A stretch of DNA of 64,000 bases. It comes from Pseudomonas fluorescens. GTDB lineage: Bacteria > Pseudomonadota > Gammaproteobacteria > Pseudomonadales > Pseudomonadaceae. The notes under the pieces were generated by a model, which was given only the letters and a program-made list of their open reading frames with translations, made no database searches and was not told where the DNA came from. The stretch's first letter is position 1. The number at the start of each line of letters is the position of its first letter. The DNA lies in the NCBI RefSeq assembly GCF_004683905.1, contig NZ_CP038438.1, positions 1,364,001-1,428,000 on the forward strand, read 5' to 3'. This document shows, one piece after another, positions 37,192-45,975 of the stretch. Position numbers and translations under genes: made by a program.

Positions 37192-38337
37192 GTGCAGATT
37201 CAGGGACATTACGAGCTTCAATTCGAAGCGGTGCGCGAGGCTTTCGCGGCACTGTTCGACGATCCCCAGGAACGCGGCGCAGCCCTGTGCATCAAGGTCG
37301 GCGGAGAAACCGTCCTCGACCTCTGGTCCGGTACGGCCGACAAGGACGGAACCGAAGCCTGGCACAGCGACACCATCGCCAACCTGTTTTCCTGCACCAA
37401 GACGTTCACTGCGGTCACGGCGTTGCAACTGGTGGCCGAAGGCAAACTGCAACTGGATGCACCGGTTGCCCGCTACTGGCCGGAATTCGCGGCTGCCGGC
37501 AAAGAATCCGTCACTTTGCGCCAATTGCTCTGCCATCAGGCCGGTCTGCCGGCCCTGCGCGAGTTGCTGGCGCCCGCTGCCCTTTACGAATGGCAAACCA
37601 TGGTTGATGCCCTCGCGGCCGAAGCGCCGTGGTGGACGCCGGGTACCGGCCACGGTTATGCCGCCATCACCTACGGCTGGCTGGTCGGCGAGTTGCTGCG
37701 TCGCGCTGACGGTCGCGGGCCGGGCGAGTCGATCGTCGCCCGTGTCGCCAAGCCGCTGGGGCTGGATTTCCATGTCGGCCTGGCTGACGAAGAGTTCCAC
37801 CGCGTGGCGCATATTGCACGGGGCAAGGGCAACGTCGGCGATGCCGCGGCCCAGCGCCTGTTGCAAGTGACCATGCGCGAACCGACCGCCATGACCACTC
37901 GCGCCTTCACCAATCCGCCGTCGGTGCTCACCAGCACCAACAAACCGGAATGGCGCCGCATGCAGCAGCCGGCCGCCAACGGTCACGGCAACGCGCGCAG
38001 CCTGGCCGGTTTCTACGCCGGTTTGCTCGACGGCAGCCTGCTTGAAAGCGAAATGCTCGAAGAGCTGACCCGCGAACACAGCTACGGCGAGGACAAGACC
38101 CTGCTGACCCGCACCCGCTTCGGTCTGGGCTGCATGCTCGATCAACCGGACATGGCGAACGCCACCTACGGCCTCGGCCCGCGGGCGTTTGGTCATCCGG
38201 GGGCGGGCGGTTCAGTGGGTTTTGCTGATCCCGAGCACGATGTCGCGTTCGGTTTTGTGACAAATACCCTTGGGCCGTACGTCTTGATGGATCCGCGTGC
38301 GCAGCAACTGGCGCGGGTACTTGCCACTTGTCTGTAA
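37192..38337 (+). CDS. Serine hydrolase, class C beta-lactamase/EstB-like
   Basis: 381 residues. SCTK near residue 67 is the SxxK nucleophile motif; a Tyr in GYAAITYGW near 160 is the candidate base; HPGAGGS near 341 fills the KTG position. Such proteins are esterases, transesterases or amidases more often than real beta-lactamases. No signal peptide is seen, so it is probably cytoplasmic. The GTG at 37192 is preferred because GGGGGAG lies six bases upstream; the TTG two codons earlier touches the ribosome site. Confidence 0.87.
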   Translation: MQIQGHYELQFEAVREAFAALFDDPQERGAALCIKVGGETVLDLWSGTADKDGTEAWHSDTIANLFSCTKTFTAVTALQLVAEGKLQLDAPVARYWPEFAAAGKESVTLRQLLCHQAGLPALRELLAPAALYEWQTMVDALAAEAPWWTPGTGHGYAAITYGWLVGELLRRADGRGPGESIVARVAKPLGLDFHVGLADEEFHRVAHIARGKGNVGDAAAQRLLQVTMREPTAMTTRAFTNPPSVLTSTNKPEWRRMQQPAANGHGNARSLAGFYAGLLDGSLLESEMLEELTREHSYGEDKTLLTRTRFGLGCMLDQPDMANATYGLGPRAFGHPGAGGSVGFADPEHDVAFGFVTNTLGPYVLMDPRAQQLARVLATCL

Positions 38338-38349
38338 AGCTTTACATGA

Positions 38350-38380
38350 GGTTCCAGGGTTGGAACCAGATCCGGTTTTT
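38350..38380 (+). terminator. Possible terminator after the serine hydrolase gene
   Basis: GGTTCCA GGGT TGGAACC is a perfect seven-pair stem; TTTTT comes eight bases after it. The spacing is longer than usual, so the call is weak. Confidence 0.4.
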
Positions 38381-38450
38381 CGATTCAAAGCGTCAGTTTA
38401 TCCGGGCAAAAGAGCTCTGATTTTTCATTACTTCACTTTGTGGATTTTCA

Positions 38451-39587
38451 ATGTCATCCAAAAAAACTCTCGCCCTGGCCCTGTGTGTTGCGATCACCGG
38501 TTGTGCACAGACTCCTAAAAACGATGCGGACGGCGGTAGCTGGTGGCCGTTCGGTTCCTCCGACAAAGTGGCGGCCAAAGAGCCGGCCCCAGCCCCGGCT
38601 CCTGCCGCAGCCCCGGCGCCGCTCAAACCTGCCGCGACCGCACCTGTGGCCAAGACTGAAAGCAGCAGCCACTGGTACTGGCCGTTCGGCGGTTCCGATG
38701 ATGCGGCGGCCAAAGCCGAGGTGAAACCCGAAGTCAAACCCGAAGCCAAACCGGCGGTAGTGGCCAAGGCCGATGCCGACACCGGCACGAAGTGGTGGTG
38801 GCCGTTCGGCGGCAAGGATCAATCGACTGCCAAAGTGGTGCCGATGCCTGACCCGAAAGTCACCCAGGCCTGGCTGGATGACTACGAGCCACGTCTGCGT
38901 GCAGCGATCAAGGACAGCAATCTGCAACTTGAGCGCCGTGACAACGTGCTGGTGGTGATCGCGCCGGTTGAAGGCTCGTTCAACCCGAAGCGTCCAGCGA
39001 TGCTGCTGCCGGTGACCCTCAGCCCGTTCACCAATGTCGCGAAAATCCTCGAAGCTGACCCGAAAACCGCAGTCCTGGTGCTTGGTCACAGCGACAACAC
39101 CGGTGCCGCGCCGGCCAACGTCAAACTCAGCCAGGAGCGCGCCCAGTCCGTAGCGGCGATCTTCCGCTTGAGCGGCTTGCAGCGTGATCGCCTGATGCTG
39201 CGTGGCATGGGTGGCGATGCCCCGCGTGCGGCCAACGACAGCGCCGAAGGCCGTGCCCTGAACCGTCGCGTCGAACTGCTGGTGACCCCGCAGAACACCA
39301 TGGTTGCGCTGCTGAGCAAGTACAACATGCCGGCGCCGGCACCGACCACGATGCTTGCCGCACAGGACGTCAAGCCTGCAGCCAAACCGGTAACCCCGGC
39401 GCCGGCAGCGGCGAAAGCTGCGGTGCCTGCGAGCAAAAAGGCACCAGCGAAGAAAGCGGCGGCCAAGGCACCTGCGAAGAAGGCGGCAACCAAGGCTCCG
39501 GCGAAAGCTCCTGCCAAGAAAACCGCTCCAGCCAAAGCAGCAACGGCTGACAAGAAAGTCGCCGCCACCGATACTGCCAAGCAGTGA
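38451..39587 (+). CDS. OmpA-family lipoprotein with WWPFG repeats and Lys/Ala-rich tail
   Basis: 378 residues. Lipobox ITGC (Cys18). The linker (20-130) has three copies of an aromatic block, WWPFGSSD (31), WYWPFGGSD (75) and WWWPFGGKD (115), each followed by Ala/Lys and separated by Pro/Ala/Lys/Glu runs. The OmpA domain (about 140-290) shows LGHSDNTG and RALNRRVELL and should bind peptidoglycan. The last 65 residues are a Lys-Ala-Pro tail (KKAPAKKAAAK type) like histone H1 or AlgP. It is followed 24 bp later by pdxH. No good Shine-Dalgarno site is seen. Confidence 0.85.
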   Translation: MSSKKTLALALCVAITGCAQTPKNDADGGSWWPFGSSDKVAAKEPAPAPAPAAAPAPLKPAATAPVAKTESSSHWYWPFGGSDDAAAKAEVKPEVKPEAKPAVVAKADADTGTKWWWPFGGKDQSTAKVVPMPDPKVTQAWLDDYEPRLRAAIKDSNLQLERRDNVLVVIAPVEGSFNPKRPAMLLPVTLSPFTNVAKILEADPKTAVLVLGHSDNTGAAPANVKLSQERAQSVAAIFRLSGLQRDRLMLRGMGGDAPRAANDSAEGRALNRRVELLVTPQNTMVALLSKYNMPAPAPTTMLAAQDVKPAAKPVTPAPAAAKAAVPASKKAPAKKAAAKAPAKKAATKAPAKAPAKKTAPAKAATADKKVAATDTAKQ

Positions 39588-39611
39588 TCCGCTAACGAAA
39601 AGGAATGCGCC

Positions 39612-40259
39612 ATGACCCAGGCTCTGGCAGATATGCGTCGTGATTACACCCGGGACGGACTGACCGAGGCGCAAGCCCCGGGCGAGCCGTTTGCGCTGTT
39701 CCACCAATGGTTTGCCGACGCGGTAAAAACCGAACAGGCACCGGTGGAGGCCAACGCCATGACCCTGGCCACGGTCGATGCGGACGGTCGACCGCATTGC
39801 CGCATTCTGCTGCTCAAGGGCCTGGACGCGCAGGGCTTCACCTTTTTCACCAACTACGACAGCGCCAAGGGCCAGCATCTGGCGGCGAATCCTTTCGCGG
39901 CCATGACATTTTTCTGGCCAACCCTGGAGCGCCAGGTGCGCATCGAAGGGCGGGTGGTCAAGGTCACGCCGCAAGAGTCCGACGCGTATTATCAGGTGCG
40001 ACCGCTGGGCAGCCGGCTCGGCGCCTGGGCCTCACCGCAGAGCCGGGTGATCAACGGGCGCGGCGAGCTGGAAGATCTGCTCAAGGCGACTGAACAGCGC
40101 TTCAGCGACACCCAGCCCGACTGCCCGGAACATTGGGGCGGTTACCGCCTGCTGCCTGAGCGCATCGAGTTCTGGCAGGGCCGTCCAAGTCGTCTGCACG
40201 ATCGCCTGAACTACCGTCAGCAGGGCGCCAACTGGATTCTTGAACGTCTGGCGCCCTGA
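39612..40259 (+). CDS. pdxH: Pyridoxamine 5'-phosphate oxidase
   Basis: 215 residues. FMN-dependent enzyme that oxidises pyridoxamine or pyridoxine phosphate to PLP, the last step of vitamin B6 synthesis and salvage. The FMN-binding segment [24 protein letters not shown] and the C-terminal [13 protein letters not shown] motif are diagnostic. An AAAGGA site lies before the ATG. Read from the same strand as the OmpA lipoprotein; probably one transcript or close. Confidence 0.96.
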   Translation: MTQALADMRRDYTRDGLTEAQAPGEPFALFHQWFADAVKTEQAPVEANAMTLATVDADGRPHCRILLLKGLDAQGFTFFTNYDSAKGQHLAANPFAAMTFFWPTLERQVRIEGRVVKVTPQESDAYYQVRPLGSRLGAWASPQSRVINGRGELEDLLKATEQRFSDTQPDCPEHWGGYRLLPERIEFWQGRPSRLHDRLNYRQQGANWILERLAP

Positions 40260-40264
40260 GCAGT

Positions 40265-40501
40265 CTACCGAGCGGGATAGCCTGCCGCAGCGGCCTCAAG
40301 CCACTTCGGCAGGTCCCGACGCTTGATCTTCTGCACGCGGGCATCGGCCAGTCGTTCCAGCATGAAGGCGCGTTTGTCTTCATCCTTGCCCGCCAGCGAC
40401 AGGGCCAGATCACGATCCATCCAGCGTTTGATCCGCACGTACAGCCACCAATGGAAGTACAGACCGGCGACGGTGGTGACGAAAATGATCAGGTAATCCA
40501 T
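40265..40501 (-). CDS. Small single-helix membrane protein
   Basis: 78 residues. One N-terminal helix (YLIIFVTTVAGLYFHWWLYV) is followed by a basic amphipathic region (RIKRWMDRDLAL) and charged helices to the end. It is convergent with pdxH, with only five bases between the stops. No family is recognised; it looks like the small uncharacterised inner-membrane proteins often found in Pseudomonas. Confidence 0.65.
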   Translation of the reverse strand: MDYLIIFVTTVAGLYFHWWLYVRIKRWMDRDLALSLAGKDEDKRAFMLERLADARVQKIKRRDLPKWLEAAAAGYPAR

Positions 40502-40668
40502 GAAAATCCTTGGGTCGGCAGGGCGGATTGAGCGATTTGGCGCTACTGTTGGGTGAGTTTGCAGGTGCCTGTACCGGGCCTGAATAAAATCAAGTTTATC
40601 CGGGCTGCGTCGTGACAGGCGTCAAGCAGCGGGGTTTAATGAACACATGTTCTTTTGGAGTTGATGCT

Positions 40669-41133
40669 ATGCGTAAGTCTGTTCTGCTGGTTGCTTCCTT
40701 TTCCACGATGGCGATGTTGCTGACCGGCTGCCAGTCGAGCCTGACCGGTGACTCCTACTCCCGTGACGAAGCGCGTCGTGTGCAGACGATTCGCATGGGC
40801 ACCATCGAATCCCTGCGTCCGGTGAAAATCGAAGGCACCAAGACCCCGATCGGCGGCGCTGCAGGCGCAGTGGTCGGCGGTGTCGGCGGCAGCGCCATCG
40901 GTGGCGGCAAAGGCAGCATCGTCGCGGCGGTCATCGGTGCTGTGGCCGGTGGTCTGATCGGTTCCGCGACTGAAGAAGGCCTGACCCGCACCCAGGGCGT
41001 GGAAATCACCGTGCGCGAAGACGACGGCAGCATGCGCGCCTACGTGCAACAGGTTCAGGAAAACGAAGTGTTCCGTGTTGGTGAGCGCGTACGCATCTCC
41101 ACCGTCGGTGGCACCAGCCGCGTTTCGCACTAA
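40669..41133 (+). CDS. Glycine-zipper outer membrane lipoprotein (SlyB-like)
   Basis: 154 residues. Lipobox LTGC (Cys21). Residues 60-105 are a glycine zipper, GGAAGAVVGGVGGSAIGGG and AAVIGAVAGGLIGS, forming two membrane-inserted helices. A C-terminal beta domain (VEITVREDDGSMRAYVQQ) follows, as in SlyB/Pcp. SlyB-like lipoproteins help keep the outer membrane intact under stress. The ATG at 40669 gives the signal peptide; upstream ATGs do not. A terminator follows. Confidence 0.88.
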   Translation: MRKSVLLVASFSTMAMLLTGCQSSLTGDSYSRDEARRVQTIRMGTIESLRPVKIEGTKTPIGGAAGAVVGGVGGSAIGGGKGSIVAAVIGAVAGGLIGSATEEGLTRTQGVEITVREDDGSMRAYVQQVQENEVFRVGERVRISTVGGTSRVSH

Positions 41134-41151
41134 GCGACAACGAGCGGTAAA

Positions 41152-41187
41152 GAAAAACCCCGATCAGGTGACTGGTCGGGGTTTTTT
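41152..41187. terminator. Bidirectional terminator between the SlyB-like and immunity genes
   Basis: AAAAACCCCGA and TCGGGGTTTTTT form a strong stem with A and T runs, serving both convergent genes. Confidence 0.85.
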
Positions 41188-41204
41188 ATGATCTGAGGTG
41201 CCGC

Positions 41205-41459
41205 TTACCAGACGTCGCTGTAGTCGAACGAAATTTGATAGTCGTAAGTCGTTAGGGAAATATTATTTTGAAAGTAAGGTTGAAGGACAGGTTTCCAACT
41301 TTCGAGTACGTTGAAGCCGCCATTATTAATGTTGTTTTCCACCGGTATACCCAAGGCATTCAAAACGGTTTCATCGTCGCCTAAATCCTCGGAATATTCT
41401 TCGCCCTCGCATAGATGGGTTTGCTTGTCGTACCACTCCAGCCTTAGTTTTAATCCCAT
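41205..41459 (-). CDS. Immunity protein, colicin E3 immunity family
   Basis: 84 residues, one shorter than ImmE3. It matches ImmE3 as I remember it along the whole length: MGLKL start, EEYS-D-GDD, NN(I/V)NNG-F-V, W-P-LQPYF, and SFDY near the end. It blocks the ribonuclease domain of the neighbouring toxin. The ATG at 41459 gives the MGLKL start with GAGGG at a fair distance; a GTG twelve bases earlier overlaps the toxin stop. The gene is clearly AT-rich compared with the surroundings, which suggests transfer as a module with the toxin domain. Confidence 0.9.
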   Translation of the reverse strand: MGLKLRLEWYDKQTHLCEGEEYSEDLGDDETVLNALGIPVENNINNGGFNVLESWKPVLQPYFQNNISLTTYDYQISFDYSDVW

Positions 41460-41467
41460 CATCACCC

Positions 41468-42694
41468 TCACAAGTATTTTTTTCTGATGCTTCTTTCATC
41501 TTTCGGGTCTTCTCGTCGCTCTCCTGTAAAAGGGTCAAAAGCGCCTAGGTGAGTTCCGTCACTTGCACGGTAAACTTCCAACTCGCCGTGCATCGAGTCC
41601 CACTCATAAATTCTCCTGCCTTTTGCATCCTTCCATCGCTCCCGAAGTCCGCCACCTCCTTGTACGGGATTCATTTTCTGTGCCTTTTTCAGGCCGGGAA
41701 ACGCGGTAATTTCCTCTGCTTTCGGAGGTTTATGATAGCTGTGTCCTGCTGGTGGTAAGCCTTTGCGCGAGGTGTTGACCACGATGTATAGAGGCCGAAC
41801 CCCCGAATCCGCCGGAAACACCAGAATGAAATCCCGATACTCCGGCGGATAAACCGGATTCACCAGAATCCCGTCCGCCGCTTTCGTTGGTGGGTACACC
41901 CAGATATGCGGTGCCTGCGGAGCGGCCTCCAGCGCGGGGATGCCGAGGATGTCGGAGCCGTCCACGGCGGGCGTCCAGATCAGTTCGATGCCTTCGCCGA
42001 GGTCTGCGACAAAGCGGTTATCACGTGCGGTGAACTGCGCGACATCGACCATTTCCCAGTCGCGATTCTTGCCGGTGTAGAAACCATAACCCTTGAGGCT
42101 GCCGTCGGCCTGTTGTTCGACATGTAGGCGCACGCGGGTTCGAGCCTGTCTGAGGGCGAGCAACTGGTCTTCGGTGTAGAGGGCGCTGTCGCCCAGGTTC
42201 GATGGCATGAGCAACGCCACCAGCCCGACCAAAGGGGTCACTACGGCGGCGGAAGCGATGGCGGGCAATGCCTTGAACGCCTCACCCGCAAGGGCGAAGG
42301 TGCCCAGGCCTGCCGGGATGGCAGTGCCGCTGATTTTCTTGAGTGGAACGCCGCCGCTGTCATCGGCTTCACGGCCGCCGAGCAGGGCCAGATCTCCGTA
42401 ATCTTTCAGGCTGTCGGTGGGTACCATCCCCGAAGAATTCGAGTAATCGATGATCGCGTCCGGCAATTTGCAGGACTTGGCGAACACGCACCCGGCGCGT
42501 ACGGGATCAGGCTTTTTCGCCGCAACCTCTCGACTGCGTTCGAAGGCCTCCTGCCGCGCCAGCATGGCGTCGTATGCATTTTGTCGGGCGTCGCGCTCGG
42601 CCAGTTCAGTGGCCGTCATGTAGCGCCAGGTGACGTGATGACCGTCGCCCGCCGGCGGGTTGGGGACCCGGGGAATGTCCTTGTTGCGAGCCAC
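41468..42694 (-). CDS. S-type bacteriocin with colicin E3-like 16S rRNase domain
   Basis: 408 residues, short for an S-type pyocin (usually above 600). The C-terminal 65 residues match the colicin E3 nuclease: EWDSMHGELE, YRASDGTHLGAFDP and a KKYL end, with the catalytic residues in the same spacing (Asp366, His369, Glu373, Arg401). E3 cuts 16S rRNA in the decoding site. Residues 170-320 (ALYTEDQL, YGFYTGKNRDWEMVDV, HIWVYPP) fit the pyocin S translocation domain. The N-terminal 150 residues, with GCVFAKSC, are of unknown role. A GTG start has AAGGA six bases before. No lysis gene is near. Confidence 0.88.
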   Translation of the reverse strand: MARNKDIPRVPNPPAGDGHHVTWRYMTATELAERDARQNAYDAMLARQEAFERSREVAAKKPDPVRAGCVFAKSCKLPDAIIDYSNSSGMVPTDSLKDYGDLALLGGREADDSGGVPLKKISGTAIPAGLGTFALAGEAFKALPAIASAAVVTPLVGLVALLMPSNLGDSALYTEDQLLALRQARTRVRLHVEQQADGSLKGYGFYTGKNRDWEMVDVAQFTARDNRFVADLGEGIELIWTPAVDGSDILGIPALEAAPQAPHIWVYPPTKAADGILVNPVYPPEYRDFILVFPADSGVRPLYIVVNTSRKGLPPAGHSYHKPPKAEEITAFPGLKKAQKMNPVQGGGGLRERWKDAKGRRIYEWDSMHGELEVYRASDGTHLGAFDPFTGERREDPKDERSIRKKYL

Positions 42695-43030
42695 TGAGCG
42701 TCCTTTCGTTCATCCATCGACAACCCTTCTAAAGGGCTGTGCGACGTTAACGAAGCGGACAAATGCTGGCTGTAGGACGGATCTTTGATTAAGTGCGGAT
42801 TGTTCGCTATTTGTCAGGCAGGGGGGCGAGCAGGCCGCTTCAGTTCAAAGAACGGGGGGATAGGTTCTGCGCAATTACAGCAAAAGCCTGATACCCATTT
42901 GCCCAGAACCTGGCAGTTGGTGGATGAATTGAGCCTCAGCTGTATCTGTGAGCCTTGCCGGTTTTTTCCTATGCTGGGGGACTGAGCCTGTGACAAGGCT
43001 ACTCCTGCCCGACTCAACGAGAGCATGACC
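42695..43030. other. 336-bp divergent intergenic region bacteriocin / PLP enzyme
   Basis: It should hold the bacteriocin promoter and that of the PLP enzyme. I looked for a CTG-N10-CAG LexA box and for P-box-like repeats near the bacteriocin start and saw none. A small stem CCCTT/AAGGG lies at about 42724-42737. No gene is seen. Confidence 0.6.
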
Positions 43031-44125
43031 ATGAGTGACAACCGCCAGTGGGCCCGCGAAGCCATCCGCATCATCGAAGCGGACTTCCAGCGCAGCGCCG
43101 ACACCCATCTGATCCCCTTGCCGCTGCCAGGTTTTGCGGGAATTGAGCTGTACTTCAAGGACGAATCCAGCCATCCCACCGGCAGCCTCAAACATCGTCT
43201 GGCGCGGTCGTTGTTCCTGTATGCGTTGTGTAACGGGTGGCTCAAACCCGGCGCGCCGGTGATCGAGGCGTCCAGCGGTTCGACGGCGATTTCCGAGGCG
43301 TATTTCGCGCGCATGCTCGGTTTGCCGTTCATTGCGGTGATGCCGGCGACCACCTCGAAAGAGAAGATCGCGCAGATCGCCTTCTACGGTGGTCAGAGCC
43401 ATCTGGTGAAAGATCCGACGCAGATTTACGCCGAATCCGAACGTCTGGCCCGCGAGCATGGCGGCCACTTCATCGACCAGTTCACCTACGCCGAGCGGGC
43501 CACCGACTGGCGGGCGAACAACAACATCGCCGAGTCGATCTTCCAGCAGATGCGTTTCGAGAAACACCCGGAACCGAGCTGGCTGATTTCCAGCCCCGGC
43601 ACCGGCGGCACCACCGCGACCCTCGGTCGTTACGTGCGTTACCGCCAGCATTGCACCCGGGTGCTGTGCGCCGACGCCGAGCGCTCGGTGTTCTTCGATT
43701 ATTACCAGACCGGAGACGCGAGCCTGCGTCTGGACTGCGGTTCGCGGATCGAAGGCATTGGCCGGCCTCGGGTGGAAGCGTCGTTCCTGCCCAAGGTTAT
43801 CGATGCGATGGTCAAGGTGCCGGACGCCTTGTCGCTGGCGGCCATGCATTATCTGGCGCAGCGTCTGGGACGGCATGTCGGCGGGTCGAGCGGCACCAAC
43901 CTGATCGGCGCGCTGATGGCGGCGCAGCAGATGAAAGCGGCGGGGGAGTCGGGGTCGATCGTGGCGATTCTGTGCGATGGCGGCGAGCGCTATGCCGACA
44001 CCTATTACGATCAGGGCTGGCTGAAGGCGCAGGGCTATGAGCTGGAGGGATTGATTGCGGCGGTGGCGGCGAGTGCCGAACGGGGTGAGGCGCTGCCAAC
44101 CACAGTGCTGCGCGCAAATATCTAA
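43031..44125 (+). CDS. PLP-dependent cysteine synthase-family enzyme
   Basis: 364 residues. Fold type II PLP enzyme: the PLP Lys is Lys54 in [11 protein letters not shown], the substrate loop is SSGST near residue 83, and the phosphate loop is [10 protein letters not shown] near 195. It is longer than CysK/CysM and has the NNIAES segment of the family branch often called cysteine synthase-like or Cds1-type cysteine desulfhydrase. The reaction is therefore uncertain (cysteine synthesis or breakdown). The second ATG (43031) has GAGAG seven bases before it; the first at 43025 is too close. Confidence 0.8.
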   Translation: MSDNRQWAREAIRIIEADFQRSADTHLIPLPLPGFAGIELYFKDESSHPTGSLKHRLARSLFLYALCNGWLKPGAPVIEASSGSTAISEAYFARMLGLPFIAVMPATTSKEKIAQIAFYGGQSHLVKDPTQIYAESERLAREHGGHFIDQFTYAERATDWRANNNIAESIFQQMRFEKHPEPSWLISSPGTGGTTATLGRYVRYRQHCTRVLCADAERSVFFDYYQTGDASLRLDCGSRIEGIGRPRVEASFLPKVIDAMVKVPDALSLAAMHYLAQRLGRHVGGSSGTNLIGALMAAQQMKAAGESGSIVAILCDGGERYADTYYDQGWLKAQGYELEGLIAAVAASAERGEALPTTVLRANI

Positions 44126-44143
44126 AGCCAGACTCGGAAACCA

Positions 44144-44236
44144 ATGTGGGAGCGGGCTTGCTCGCGAAGGCGCTGTGTCAGTCAACATTGTCGTCGACTG
44201 ACACAGCGCCTTCGCGAGCAAGCCCGCTCCCACAGG
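44144..44236. repeat. REP pair (REPIN), GTGGGAGCGGGCTTGCTCGCGAA family
   Basis: Inverted 23-mers at 44146-44168 and 44211-44233; pairing runs inward through GGCGCTGTGTCAGTC / GACTGACACAGCGCC, giving a near perfect stem of almost 40 pairs. Confidence 0.92.
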
Positions 44237-44264
44237 AGGTTGGTGTTACTTCAAGACAGATGTA

Positions 44265-45878
44265 TCAGGCTTCCAGACCAAGAATGTCCCGCGCCACGGC
44301 CTCGGCAATCCGAATCCCGTCGACCCCCGCCGACAGAATCCCACCGGCATAACCCGCACCTTCACCCGCCGGGAACAGACCTTTGACGTTCATGCTCTGC
44401 AGCGACTCGTTACGCGTGATGCGCAGCGGCGACGAGGTGCGGGTTTCGATCCCGGTCAACACCGCATCGTGCAGCGAGTAGCCGCGAATCTGTTTCTCGA
44501 ACGCCGGCAACGCTTCACGAATCGCTTCGATGGCAAAGTCCGGCAGCGCCAGGGCCAGGTCGCCCAGGGCCACGCCCGGTTTGTACGACGGCTCGACTTC
44601 GCCCAGTTCGGTGGACGGGGTGCCGTTGATGAAGTCGCCGACCAGTTGCGCCGGGGCCTTGTAGTCGCTGCCGCCGAGGATGAACGCGTGGGATTCCAGA
44701 CGCTCCTGCAACTCGATCCCGGCCAGCGGGCCGCCCGGGTAATCGACTTCCGGGGTGATGCCGACGACGATCCCGGAGTTGGCGTTACGCTCGTTACGCG
44801 AGTACTGGCTCATGCCGTTGGTGACCACGCGGTTCGGCTCGGAGGTCGCTGCAACCACGGTGCCGCCCGGGCACATGCAGAAGCTGTAGACCGAACGGCC
44901 GTTCTTGGCGTGGTGCACCAGTTTGTAGTCGGCAGCGCCCAATTTGGGGTGGCCGGCGTACTTGCCCAACCGCGCACGGTCGATCAGCGACTGAGGGTGC
45001 TCGATGCGGAAACCCACCGAGAACGGCTTGGCTTCCATGAACACGCCACGGCTGTGGAGCATGCGGAAGGTGTCACGGGCACTGTGACCAAGGGCCAGAA
45101 CCACGTGTTTCGAATGCAGGGTTTCGCCGCTCGCCAGTTCGACGCCGACCAGTTGGCCGTCTTCGATCAGCACATCGGTGACGCGCTCCTGGAAGCGTAC
45201 TTCGCCGCCCAGGGCGCGGATCTCTTCACGCATGGTCTCGACCATGCCGGTCAGACGGAACGTACCGATGTGCGGTTTGCTAACGTAGAGGATTTCTTCC
45301 GGCGCACCGGCCTTGACGAATTCGTGCAGGACTTTGCGGCCGAGGAACTTCGGATCCTTGATCTGGCTGTACAGCTTGCCGTCGGAGAAGGTGCCCGCGC
45401 CGCCTTCGCCGAACTGCACGTTGGACTCGGGGTTGAGCACGCTTTTACGCCACAGGCCCCAGGTGTCCTTGGTGCGCTGACGAACTTCGGTGCCGCGCTC
45501 GAGGATGATCGGCTTGAAGCCCATCTGCGCCAGCAGCAGGCCGGCGAAAATCCCGCACGGGCCGAAACCGACCACGATCGGGCGCTGGCTCAGGTCGCTC
45601 GGCGCCTGACCGACGAATTTGTAGCTGACATCCGGCGCCACGTTGACGTTACGGTCGTCGGCGAACTTGCCCAGCACCTTGGCCTCGTCGCGCACGTTGA
45701 GGTCGATGGTGTAGATGAAGCACAGTTCGGAGGACTTTTTTCGCGCGTCGTAGCTGCGCTTGAACAAGGTGAAATCGAGCAAGTCATCGCTGGCGATGCC
45801 CAGGCGCTGCACGATGGCAGCACGCAGGTCTTCTTCGGGATGGTCGATTGGCAGCTTGAGTTCGGTGATTCGTAACAT
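44265..45878 (-). CDS. NAD(P)/FAD-dependent oxidoreductase of unknown substrate
   Basis: 537 residues. The first 90 residues are a small alpha/beta domain; then VVGFGPCGIFAGLLLA gives the FAD dinucleotide-binding loop near residue 102. GEGGAGTFSDGKL, CMCPGGTVVAA and the C-terminal FPAGEGAGYAGGILSAGVDG are hallmarks of a widespread family of uncharacterised FAD-dependent dehydrogenases. No electron-transfer partner lies beside it. The ATG at 45878 gives MLRITELKLP, the usual family start. Confidence 0.85.
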   Translation of the reverse strand: MLRITELKLPIDHPEEDLRAAIVQRLGIASDDLLDFTLFKRSYDARKKSSELCFIYTIDLNVRDEAKVLGKFADDRNVNVAPDVSYKFVGQAPSDLSQRPIVVGFGPCGIFAGLLLAQMGFKPIILERGTEVRQRTKDTWGLWRKSVLNPESNVQFGEGGAGTFSDGKLYSQIKDPKFLGRKVLHEFVKAGAPEEILYVSKPHIGTFRLTGMVETMREEIRALGGEVRFQERVTDVLIEDGQLVGVELASGETLHSKHVVLALGHSARDTFRMLHSRGVFMEAKPFSVGFRIEHPQSLIDRARLGKYAGHPKLGAADYKLVHHAKNGRSVYSFCMCPGGTVVAATSEPNRVVTNGMSQYSRNERNANSGIVVGITPEVDYPGGPLAGIELQERLESHAFILGGSDYKAPAQLVGDFINGTPSTELGEVEPSYKPGVALGDLALALPDFAIEAIREALPAFEKQIRGYSLHDAVLTGIETRTSSPLRITRNESLQSMNVKGLFPAGEGAGYAGGILSAGVDGIRIAEAVARDILGLEA

Positions 45879-45975
45879 GGCGAGGATCCGGATTCGCGGG
45901 GCGCACAACTGCGCCAGGGCGTTTGAAGGCCGCGATTATAAGCCGCAAAGGCCGGATCCGGTGAGGCTAAAACGC

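Noticed and set aside
42695..43030. LexA or P-box control site for the bacteriocin
   Set aside because: No CTG-N10-CAG and no convincing repeated P-box-like motif was found on reading.
45590..45975. C-terminal extension of the frameshifted lipoprotein into the FAD gene
   Set aside because: After the break the frame is Arg/Ser rich and antisense-like relative to known coding; it is run-on reading.
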